10,981 nucleotides of DNA from the NCBI GenBank assembly GCA_026770585.1, contig MU646969.1, forward strand, positions 48,068 to 59,048. Reading direction: 5' to 3'. Below the pieces are notes generated by a model. That model ran no database searches and was not told where the DNA came from. It was given only the letters and a program-made list of their open reading frames with translations. Made by a program: the position numbers and the translations under genes. Positions 7,501 to 10,981 of the stretch are shown here, one piece after another. Source of the DNA: Baffinella frigidus. Its lineage: Eukaryota > Cryptophyceae > Cryptomonadales > Baffinellaceae. How positions within the stretch are numbered: the stretch's first letter is position 1; every line of letters starts with the position of its first letter.

Positions 7501-9025
7501 GTGGCAGTCCCAGGACGCGATCCACGCTTCCATGTCATGCGCCTCCCACCTGCTCCCCCACCACTCTTTTCAGTGTTTGCCGTGCACTACACCCCTCCCC
7601 TTATTTCACGGGGTTCCTCGTGGCATTCACAGCAGATTTCATCGGTCGCGGATCCACGCCTCCATGTCATGCGCCGCCCACCTGCTCCCAACCACTATTT
7701 TCAGTCAGTGTTTCTTACGCAATACATCTTTCCGAGACCGGCCCACCCGAAACCTGTTTGACATGGTCCTTGATTAAGTCGAATTTTGTACCACGACTCG
7801 TGGGCCGTTCTGCATTGAATACGGCCTGCGAATTTCATCAACGGCCCACGATTAGTCAACTATGGCGGTCTCAAAAGGTTCCAGGCGGATTTAGGATCCC
7901 CCTGCGTCATCAAAAGTGCATTGTTTGGACTGTGTTTCGAATAAATGAAATGGATCATTATGTGCAGGTGATAAAAACGGATGTAAATCCTGGATGTAAA
8001 TCCGGAGCCTTCTAAGACCGCCTTAGCTGACTTATCGTGGGCCGTTGATAACATTCGTGGCCCGTTGTTGAGCAACAACGGCCCACGATTCCTGGTACAA
8101 AAGTTGACTTATTCAAGGGCCATTTTACACAGGTGTCGGGTGAGCCACTCTCCCTTCACCACTTTTTTTCACAGAGATCTTCATGGCATTCAGCAAGGTT
8201 CCTCGGTCGCCGCTAGCGTGAGTTGGCGTTGTGCTACGGGTGGTCACGCGTCGTTGCGTCGTGGAAAGCGCCCGTGGCATGCCACACAACAATGTTGGGA
8301 TGCAGAGATTGCCACGCCGGAGGGCTCGAGGGAGACCGACGCCAGAGCATCGTTGACTTAAGCGTGCCGGGAATTTGCCGCGAAAGATTTCAAAAGTGGA
8401 TGGTTCGAGCCCTCCGGCGTGGTGGGCAGGGAGCGCACTGCCGCGACATCTCAAGGCTTCCGTCCGGCCGGTGGTCCGCGACGCAGAGCATCCCGTCCGA
8501 GAGGCTCACCGCGACCCTCCGCCCCCCGCCCGACGCCCGCGACGTGCTCCCCGCCAGCCCCTGGTGCTCGTACTTGTCGTCCCAGTCTAGGGAGAGCGCG
8601 AGCGCGCCGGGTTTGGTCCCGCATTGCAGCTTGCTCTCGCGGTGGAGGCGGAGCGGCGCGTCGTCGCTGTCCTCTCTCGCGCCCAGGGAGTAGGTGTAGA
8701 GGGCACCGTCCGCTGCCGCATGCCCGAGCGTGCAAGTCTCCGCGGTGGCCCCGCCGCTCCACTTGATGTCGAACACCCCGGGGACGTCCAGGCTGCTCTC
8801 CGCGCGTGCGCGTACGCCTTTCTCTCCAGGGTCCTCCCCGACGCACATCACCCAGAGGCGCCCCATTCGCTCCTGCTGTTCGGCCTTCCCGCCCTCGTCG
8901 CTCTCCACCAGCTGGTACGTCCCACAGATTGCACGGTCGCGCCATGGCAGGATCGGGCAAAACTCCACGGCGTCGGCGTGGAGCACCGTGTCGAAGAAAT
9001 GTGTCCCCGCCGCAACCTCCGACAT
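2075..9025 (-). CDS. DPH7: Diphthamide biosynthesis protein 7 (diphthine methylesterase, WDR85/RRT2 family), nine exons
   Basis: Complement of join 2075-2126, 2311-2456, 3504-3589, 4804-4867, 5375-5428, 6002-6054, 6614-6663, 7481-7549, 8439-9025. The 1161 nt give 386 residues plus stop; every junction is GT-AG and phase-consistent. The product is a WD40 propeller enzyme that removes the methyl ester from diphthine intermediates on elongation factor 2, before amidation to diphthamide, in the cytosol. Diagnostic family motifs in order: HADAVEFCP (16-24), CGTYQL (34-39), GVFDIKW (83-89), LALSLDW (142-148), WEAHDMEAWIA (197-207), YSGADDGVLKRWD (218-230), GVCCIQSHP (248-256), TGSYD (264-268), GGGVWRLKW (282-290), HDSLGYGIDW (333-342), SFYDHRFEVWD (365-375). 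Human DPH7 is somewhat longer, about 450 residues. The expected 'xRLWDTR' strand after TGSYD is missing, about 7 residues. Identity is very secure; exon edges are by eye. Confidence 0.93.
2127..2310 (-). repeat. DPH7 intron 8: 184-bp intron made of telomere-like heptamers
   Basis: On the + strand, about seven copies of GGGGTGT (2172-2220) are followed by GTTTAGGGTTAGGG- and TTTAGGG-type units up to 2300. On the transcribed strand this is a (CACCCCA)n and (CCCTAAA)n intron. Donor GTTTAC and acceptor AACCAG fall at its edges. Confidence 0.85.
2311..2456 (-). CDS. DPH7: DPH7 exon 8 (residues 322-369)
   Basis: Acceptor GGGTTTGGCAG, with a CTGAC branch-like motif about 17 bases upstream. Reads GGGALRRYKG, GHDSLGYGIDWQYP, an acidic linker, GSASFYDH, then CG of split Arg370. 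HxSLxYGxDW and SFYDH are DPH7 C-terminal signatures. Donor is GTTTAC at 2310, which leads directly into telomere-like repeat. Confidence 0.93.
2692..2818. repeat. Inverted repeat with 35-bp arms
   Basis: Arms 2692-2726 and 2784-2818 pair at 34 of 35 positions; the inner part contains GGCCCTACGGTGGTCCTAGG. They appear to be halves of two family A-type elements in opposite orientation, enclosing the inverted exon 8 echo. Confidence 0.85.
2724..2756 (+). pseudogene. Inverted echo of DPH7 exon 8 (5' part)
   Basis: The + strand reads GGVALRRYTGRPE and stop, against GGGALRRYKGGHD in the real exon on the - strand. Base identity is high through the CGCTACG-CGCTAC region. It lies within the loop of the 35-bp hairpin. 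Confidence 0.65.
2757..2878. mobile_element. Decayed family A element, copy A6
   Basis: Left TCGCTCATGAGAAGCCGC and right GAGAGCGAGGCAACCCTG resemble the family A ends. The centre has CCTAGGACCACCGTAGGG and CTACTGTAGGGTCCTAGG. Confidence 0.65.
2970..3068. mobile_element. Family B MITE, copy B1
   Basis: Perfect 14-bp terminal inverted repeats CCCTCAAGTGGCGA (2970-2983) and TCGCCACTTGAGGG (3055-3068). Its interior (CTCCTACGTAGGC and related) differs from B2 and B3. Confidence 0.88.
3071..3176. mobile_element. Family B MITE, copy B2
   Basis: Perfect 18-bp inverted repeats GTATCCCTTAAGTGGCGA (3071-3088) and TCGCCACTTAAGGGATAC (3159-3176). The interior carries the family A-like core CCTAGGCAGGTCCTAGG and CCTACCGTAGGG. 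It lies 9 bp beyond the donor of the exon 7 echo. Confidence 0.88.
3186..3221 (-). pseudogene. Echo of DPH7 exon 7 (3' half with donor), downstream
   Basis: Reads VLRYDHVSTFRQ followed by a GTTTGC donor, against VLRYDHASASFRQ and GTTTGT in the real exon 318 bp away. A stop (TAA) lies just upstream in frame, so it is not a complete alternative exon. Confidence 0.85.
3391..3492. mobile_element. Family B MITE, copy B3
   Basis: Inverted repeats ATCCCTCAAGTGACCA (3391-3406) and TGGTCACTTAAGGGAT (3477-3492), one mismatch. The interior is close to B2. It begins 11 bases inside intron 7 from the exon 7 donor. Confidence 0.88.
3504..3589 (-). CDS. DPH7: DPH7 exon 7 (residues 294-321)
   Basis: Acceptor CTCCGGCAG, TG completing Val293, then HNGLLAAAVMHEGFAVLRYD and HASASFRQ. 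Equivalent to family 'LLLAACMHxGFxVL'; Cys is replaced by Val. Donor is GTTTGT, phase 0. A family B MITE begins 11 bases into the following intron. This exon has the largest set of echoes. Confidence 0.92.
3601..3654. repeat. 18-bp minisatellite, three units
   Basis: GGGCAGTGCCGATCAGCG, GGGCAGTGCCGCTCAGAG and GAGCAGTGCTGCTCAGGG in tandem, between real exon 7 and its first upstream echo. The repeated CAGTGC resembles the exon 7 acceptor junction (CAG then TGCAC). Confidence 0.8.
3665..3699 (-). pseudogene. Echo of DPH7 exon 7 (5' half with acceptor)
   Basis: After CTCCGGCAG reads TG and HNGLLAAAVMH, identical in protein to the real exon, then diverges to TALPLS. Offset 110 bp. Confidence 0.88.
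3779..3858. pseudogene. Head-to-head pair of exon 7 echoes
   Basis: On the - strand, 3808-3779 reads AVMHEGFAVLP and stop. On the + strand, 3809-3858 reads VHKGLLAAAVMHAGFGT. The two are exon 7 fragments joined in opposite orientation, so this is a local inverted duplication rather than a simple tandem one. Confidence 0.8.
3977..4000 (+). pseudogene. Inverted echo of exon 7 start
   Basis: On the + strand a C run and CTCCGGCAG are followed by TG and HKGLLAA, the exon 7 acceptor junction in opposite orientation to the gene. Confidence 0.75.
4053..4104 (-). pseudogene. Echo of exon 7 (5' two-thirds with acceptor)
   Basis: After CTGGCAG reads TA (would still give Val with G of exon 6), then HKGLLAAAVNHAGFVVLP and stop. 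The reading frame is intact with conservative changes, but no donor follows. Confidence 0.8.
4265..4292 (-). pseudogene. Distant echo of exon 7 start
   Basis: After CCGCGGCAG reads TA, HTRLLVALTR and stop. Diverged, but keeps the acceptor, split Val codon and LL spacing. Confidence 0.6.
4552..4650. repeat. Compound AG and GT microsatellite
   Basis: Long (GA)n tracts interrupted by GCGAGAGAGAACGGATAG, then (GT)n, then GA-rich sequence. On the transcribed strand it is a pyrimidine-rich (CT)n tract. Confidence 0.95.
4656..4683 (-). pseudogene. Second echo of DPH7 exon 6 (3' half with donor)
   Basis: Reads VRRLNWKP and G followed by GTCTTT, against VWRLKWNP and G then GTACCC in the real exon. 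More diverged than the 4708 copy. Confidence 0.65.
4708..4734 (-). pseudogene. Echo of DPH7 exon 6 (3' half with donor)
   Basis: Reads GGVWRLTWNP and G, then donor GTACTC, 96 bp downstream of the real junction. One residue differs (Lys to Thr). Confidence 0.85.
4804..4867 (-). CDS. DPH7: DPH7 exon 6 (residues 272-292)
   Basis: Acceptor GAAATGCAG, then TRAPVSELAV and GGGVWRLKWNP, with a final G (split Val293). GGGVWRLKW is nearly invariant in DPH7. Donor is GTACCC. Confidence 0.92.
5027..5152. mobile_element. Family C MITE, copy C1
   Basis: Perfect 18-bp inverted repeats CCACGCCAGAGGGCTCGA (5027-5044) and TCGAGCCCTCTGGCGTGG (5135-5152). The interior (TCCACTTTT, GAGTCAACGA, GGTGTCGGTTTCCC) matches C2 in reverse orientation. 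Confidence 0.9.
5256..5271 (-). pseudogene. Short echo of DPH7 exon 5 end with donor
   Basis: TACAACACCCGCAAG then GTCCCTCCGAC resembles TACGACACACACCAA then GTCCCTCCGAC of exon 5. The flanking intron sequence (CTCATGCCACGCAC) is duplicated with it, about 119 bp downstream. Confidence 0.65.
5278..5328. repeat. Short inverted repeat (hairpin)
   Basis: GTTTCTTCCCGAGT and ACTCGGGAAGAAAC flank CGGGACCTGTACAACCGCTC-like loop sequence. It sits between exon 5 and its downstream echo and may be a tiny insertion. Confidence 0.75.
5375..5428 (-). CDS. DPH7: DPH7 exon 5 (residues 254-271)
   Basis: Acceptor GTGTGTGTGCAG, then SHPFVEHCLVTGSYDTHQ. Matches 'SxPxxEHxLxTGSYDEH'. The apparent donor GTCCCT at 5374 is weak. 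The following 'VRLWDTR' of the family is not encoded here or at the start of exon 6, so this 3' edge is the least certain in the gene. Confidence 0.8.
5504..5539 (-). pseudogene. Echo of DPH7 exon 5 (5' part with acceptor)
   Basis: After GTGTGTGCAG reads SHPLVEYCLVTG, then RRF instead of SYD. Lies 111 bp upstream of the real acceptor. Loss of SYD would break the WD repeat. Confidence 0.85.
5650..5675 (-). pseudogene. Second echo of DPH7 exon 4 (3' part with donor)
   Basis: Reads QQAGVCCMQ then GTGCGC. TTTTCGCAG stands just before it and could serve as an acceptor. Confidence 0.75.
5848..5995. repeat. Cluster of four 24-bp direct repeats
   Basis: CACGTCCAATAAATACACTC-type repeats start at 5848, 5909, 5939 and 5972, i.e. 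61, 30 and 33 bp apart. The wider first gap contains the exon 4 echo. Spacers are too short for a CRISPR array and the context is an intron. Confidence 0.9.
5878..5902 (-). pseudogene. Echo of DPH7 exon 4 (3' part with donor)
   Basis: Reads QAGVCCIQ then GTGCAA, identical in protein to the real exon end, 124 bp downstream. Confidence 0.88.
6002..6054 (-). CDS. DPH7: DPH7 exon 4 (residues 237-253)
   Basis: Acceptor CCCGTGCGCAG, then TG completing Val236, then PTWVDRRSHQAGVCCIQ. Corresponds to the family stretch ending 'H..GVCSIQ'. Donor is GTGCAA after CAG, phase 0. Confidence 0.9.
6071..6130. repeat. About 60-bp dispersed repeat, copy 1 of 3
   Basis: ATTAAGTTGACATACACGAT, then CGCGTTATGGAGCCAGGGGG. 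Copies 2 and 3 at 6681-6741 and 6743-6801 are adjacent in intron 2. In introns 2 and 3 this block abuts the acceptor region (6071 and 6681). Confidence 0.85.
6426..6475 (-). pseudogene. Full-length echo of DPH7 exon 3
   Basis: Reads GVGDGVLKRLDMRAPD with AG before and a GTCCCA donor after, exactly 188 bp from exon 3. The key Asp of GADD and the Trp of RWD are lost (TGG to TTG), so inclusion would damage the propeller. Confidence 0.9.
6614..6663 (-). CDS. DPH7: DPH7 exon 3 (residues 220-235)
   Basis: Acceptor CTGTACAG follows a C run. One base C completes Ser219, then GADDGVLKRWDMRSPE and a final G (split Val236). Matches the family strand 'YSGGDDGxLKxWDxR'. Donor is GTCCCA. This exon sits at the end of one unit of a 188-bp tandem repeat. 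Confidence 0.93.
6818..7480. repeat. Minisatellite with 17-bp core
   Basis: Core ACAGGTTATGGGACGAG in runs (e.g. 6899-6937, 7226-7280, 7428-7480), interspersed with GGGGTCAAAAACGAGAGATA-type units of about 32 bp. Confidence 0.85.
7148..7182 (-). pseudogene. Echo of DPH7 exon 2 (3' half with donor)
   Basis: Reads SWDCHDRDTLY and AG then GTCTCG, against SWDCHDRETLY in the real exon 333 bp upstream. One conservative residue change. Confidence 0.88.
7481..7549 (-). CDS. DPH7: DPH7 exon 2 (residues 197-218)
   Basis: After acceptor GAGCAG it reads G, then WEAHDMEAWIASWDCHDRET and LY, ending with AG of the split Ser219 codon. W-x-AH-x-x-E-x-WIA is a hallmark of DPH7. Donor is GTCTCG at 7480-7475; from there the intron runs straight into 17-bp minisatellite units. 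Confidence 0.93.
7651..7681 (-). pseudogene. Echo of DPH7 exon 2 (5' half with acceptor)
   Basis: After GGGAGCAG reads G, WAAHDMEAWI, then diverges to RDR and stop. Lies 132 bp upstream of the real acceptor, in intron 1. Confidence 0.88.
7764..8122. mobile_element. Large palindromic element (family E) with nested hairpins
   Basis: Left arm begins TGGTCCTTGATTAAGTC and the right ends GACTTATTCAAGGGCCA; pairing continues inward for about 110 bp per arm. Each arm itself contains the inverted pair TCGTGGGCCGTT/AACGGCCCACGA (7798-7809 with 7840-7851; 8035-8046 with 8077-8088). Flanks TTTGACA and TTTTACA are a possible imperfect 7-bp target duplication. No transposase is encoded. Confidence 0.8.
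8312..8422. mobile_element. Family C MITE, copy C2
   Basis: Perfect 18-bp inverted repeats CCACGCCGGAGGGCTCGA (8312-8329) and TCGAGCCCTCCGGCGTGG (8405-8422). Same interior as C1 in opposite orientation, slightly shorter. Confidence 0.9.
8439..9025 (-). CDS. DPH7: DPH7 exon 1 (residues 1-196)
   Basis: Starts at ATG 9025-9023 with MSEVAAGTHFFDTVLHADAV, where the family begins. The frame is open further upstream, but that sequence does not resemble DPH7, so this ATG is chosen. It covers the first three WD repeats: VEFCP, CGTYQL, GRLWV, FDIKW, LSLDW, VAVSLSDGML. The last codon is CA, completed by G of exon 2 (Gln196). Donor is GTGCGC at 8438-8433. This is the only long exon and the only one without a visible echo. 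Confidence 0.93.
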
Positions 9026-9423
9026 GGTTGCAACCACGAGGAGCACGCGGAAGAGCGTCGAGTCCACGCGTGCGGGCGTCTCGGTAACCTCTCCCCCCGC
9101 CACAGCTGCCTCTAACCAGGAGTCTCGAGCGAGCAAATTCCTCAAGCGGGATCTGCAAACGAAAGCCTTCTGAGGTCTTCGATGCTGCCTTCCGCCCACG
9201 GATTCCGCCTACTTTCCCACGGGGGTAGTCGAAAACGAGGATCCTTTGCAGGGGTGCTGCTGCGAATCCTGTGCTGCAGGCCCTGTGGACCTTGAAGGTG
9301 GAACCCTGCAGAGACCTGCCTCGCGACTGGCTTAGAAAAAAAAAGTTAAAACTCGTTTTACACGTTTGTCAGCAAAACGGGTTGAGCGCTTACGCTATCC
9401 AGTCATTTCAGCTGGGATGCAAT
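9026..9423. other. Upstream region of DPH7
   Basis: The intergenic space between the divergent DPH7 and the right-hand gene should contain the DPH7 promoter and 5' UTR. No TATA box or other element is convincing. An A run lies at 9337-9346. Confidence 0.4.
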
Positions 9424-9783
9424 CGATGCAGACGGTGTGTTCCCTGCTGACACAATGGATCTCTGGCCTCAGCTCCTCGCCGCCCTTCCCGCTCCATGGC
9501 TCTTTTTTCAACCCTCTTTTCTGCCTTTCACGTTGAGACCGTTTAGTGGCTGGCAAGCCTTCACGCAGCTCCAAACAGCACCCGCGGAGAGTGCGATGCA
9601 GACGATCTGCTCCATGCGACCAGCCTCCTTGCTCTCGGCCGCAGTTCCTCGCCTCGCCGAGGACAGTGCGGCCCTTACCGCTCCAAGGCTCTGCTTTCGA
9701 GCTTTGGCTCTGTTTCCCACTTCGGGCAGATTGGTGGTGGCTGGGCAAGAGCTCTTGCCAGCCTTCACGCTGCTCCGACCAGC
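9424..9783. repeat. Diverged tandem duplication upstream of the membrane-protein exons
   Basis: Unit 1 (about 9424-9579) and unit 2 (about 9594-9783) share, in order, CGATGCAGACG, a TTCCTCGCC/CTCCTCGCC word, GCCCTTNCCGCTCCA, GGCTCTTT/GGCTCTGC and AGCCTTCACGC. Spacing changes by small indels. It may hold an upstream exon or promoter of the following gene, but no exon could be defined. Confidence 0.65.
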
Positions 9784-9855
9784 CCCGGTTAGGAGTCGCT
9801 GAGCGAGAAGGTTCGACAAACCCATTCTTCTGAAACTACCTGCCACGTCCCCCAG

Positions 9856-10327
9856 GAGATCCCGGTCGCGCAGCTTGCTCCGGCCGACCAGCCCGCGCCC
9901 GTATCGTACGGCGTCTCGCCGGTCAACTACAACCCGGGGCAGCAGCAGCAGTTCGTCACGGTTGTGCATTCCCTCGGCGCCTGGCCAGGTTCGTTGCCCA
10001 CCCCGAGAATCCCTGGTCCGGTGGGCAGAAAGAATGGTGGCCTTCCACACAGATTCATCCGTTGCCCAGCGAGGACGCAGCTACAGTTATGCCAAAAATC
10101 TTCGCGCGCGGTGGGTAACCTGCCATGCCGTTCCGCTTCCCGCAGGCGTTGGCCCCTCCGCGCACCCCTTGCACGCGACGGTCCTGACGCTGGCCATCAT
10201 CGGCCTCATCTTCGGGTGGGCGACCCCCTGGTCGCTGGGCGTCCTCGCCTCCCTCTTTGCCACGGTGTGCAAACGCCCCTCCCGGAAATACGCCCGGAAA
10301 AACGCTCGACGCACGCTAGGATCCTAG
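9856..10327 (+). CDS. 3' end of an unidentified small membrane protein gene (exons 9856-9988, 10146-10327)
   Basis: The first exon follows acceptor GTCCCCCAG and reads EIPVAQLAPADQPAPVSYGV, then SPVNYNPGQQQQFVT, a proline- and glutamine-rich segment. A donor AG|GTTCGT at 9989 and acceptor CCCGCAG at 10145 join in phase (split Gly). The second exon reads VGPSAHPLHATVLTLAIIGL, then IFGWATPWSLGVLASLFATV, then a basic tail (KRPSRKYARKNARR) and stop TAG at 10325-10327. The hydrophobic part suggests two membrane segments in a short hairpin with a positively charged C-terminus. The overall plan (proline-rich N-terminus, two C-terminal helices) recalls CD225/dispanin proteins, but I cannot assign it. 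The 5' exons are not found. Alternative phase-compatible donors exist (near 10015), so the 157-bp intron is a best guess. Confidence 0.55.
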
Positions 10328-10832
10328 CTGCAGTTTCACGAATGCTCCATGTACTGATGTAGGGTTCGTGCTACGGAGGTCTTGGCTCGACGCTTTGTTT
10401 TTTGCCGCGCGCTGATTCTCACGGCAGTGGGGATACAGGGGCTACTTGAAGATAGTCCACCACGTCGCAGGAGCGTGCAGGAGGCCACTGGCTAGCACTG
10501 CTTCCGTATTGTTGTCTGACTATCCTCAAGTTGACATGCTGGGAGTGCGGTGCAAATCCGTCAACTTTGGAGAGAAAACGAGCCCGTCCTCGCCAAAGTG
10601 GCGAGACCGAATCGACTGAGCAGGAGCTAGCATGTCTGCGATCTGTTCGCGCCACAGGGAAATACATCGGGGGCATGCGTGGATGTAGCCAGCACTGGAC
10701 TCACTGCAAATCCCTGCGGATGGCCTACCGTAGGATCCTAGGGCGTGTTCACTTATGGGTTATTCATGAACAGGTTGGCTCGTCCGTCTACCTCTGCAAC
10801 TGCTGCCTGCGGAGCCCCGGGACCGCACAGGT
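10328..10832. other. Non-coding flank
   Basis: No exon was recognised. A decayed inverted-repeat core (GCCTACCGTAGGATCCTAGGG, positions 10724-10744) followed by CACTTATGGGTTATTC resembles the element fragments in DPH7 intron 3. CAAGTTGAC and GTCAACTTTG (10527-10567) form a weak inverted pair. Confidence 0.5.
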
Positions 10833-10940
10833 TCTCCCCTACACCCTACTTTGGGGTTGGACCCTACACCCCACACCCTACACCCTACAATGGGGTTCAA
10901 CCCTATACCCTACACCCTACACTCTACACCCGATATCCTA
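10833..10940. repeat. Degenerate telomere-like heptamer repeat, C-rich orientation
   Basis: ACCCTAC and CACCCTA units in runs, interrupted by TTTGGGGTTGG- and ATGGGGTTCA-type insertions, then CCTAAACCCAAACCC (10938-10952). Orientation is opposite to the heptamers in DPH7 intron 8. Confidence 0.85.
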
Positions 10941-10981
10941 AACCCAAACCCGCCATTCTCACCCCCCCAAAAAATAAACCC

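Larger units (their letters stand above)
7550..8438 (-). other. DPH7 intron 1
   Basis: Contains the exon 2 acceptor-side echo, a large palindromic element (7764-8122) and MITE C2 (8312-8422), which ends 16 bp from the exon 1 donor. Nothing is recognised in 8123-8311. Confidence 0.75.

Noticed and set aside
7344-8015. 223-codon + strand open frame.
   Set aside because: It starts in the minisatellite and runs through antisense exon 2 and a palindromic element; no protein-like signal.
8451-9158. Long open frames overlapping DPH7 exon 1 in other frames and on the + strand.
   Set aside because: Arg/Pro/Gly-rich shadow frames of a GC-rich exon; no family resemblance.
9508-10050. 180-codon - strand open frame.
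   Set aside because: It crosses the tandem duplication and is antisense to the better supported exon at 9856-9988; no recognisable motifs.
10831-10981. True chromosome end.
   Set aside because: The heptamers are too degenerate and interrupted, and similar tracts occur inside DPH7, so they are better read as interstitial repeats.

Overview
This is eukaryotic nuclear DNA. Every recognisable gene is split by GT-AG introns, and the gaps hold MITE-like inverted-repeat elements, minisatellites and TTTAGGG-type telomere-like repeats. The TTTAGGG-like heptamers, GC-rich exons and long repeat-filled introns would suit an alga or a related protist. The species cannot be named from the window.

Layout. 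(1) 1-1063, + strand: 3' end of a gene whose product ends in a PUB (PUG) domain. A short exon (58-79) joins in phase to the terminal exon (924-1063) across an intron carrying two MITEs. A partial second copy of the terminal exon lies at 1185-1270. (2) 1289-2063: four inverted-repeat elements of one family (A) in the convergent intergenic space. (3) 2075-9025, - strand: a complete or nearly complete gene for diphthamide biosynthesis protein 7 (DPH7/WDR85, diphthine methylesterase). I assembled nine exons by matching conserved DPH7 motifs and intron phases. They join into one open frame of 386 codons plus stop. About 7 residues of a WD repeat (the 'LWD' strand) are missing between exons 5 and 6, probably a microexon I could not find. 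The last intron is built of telomere-like heptamers. (4) 9424-9783: a diverged tandem duplication. (5) 9856-10327, + strand: the last two exons of an unrecognised small membrane protein. (6) 10833-10940: more degenerate telomere-like repeat.

The most notable feature is that exons 2-8 of DPH7, and the PUB terminal exon, are each accompanied by one or more partial copies ('exon echoes') in the neighbouring introns or flank. Same-strand echoes follow a rule. Copies of an exon's 5' half, with the splice acceptor, lie upstream of the real exon. Copies of the 3' half, with the donor, lie downstream. This is what repeated tandem duplication of junction-spanning segments would leave when only harmless events survive. 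A few echoes are inverted.

The three genes show no functional link. DPH7 acts in diphthamide modification of elongation factor 2, and PUB domains bind p97/Cdc48. Exon calls are by eye; no transcript or database search was available.
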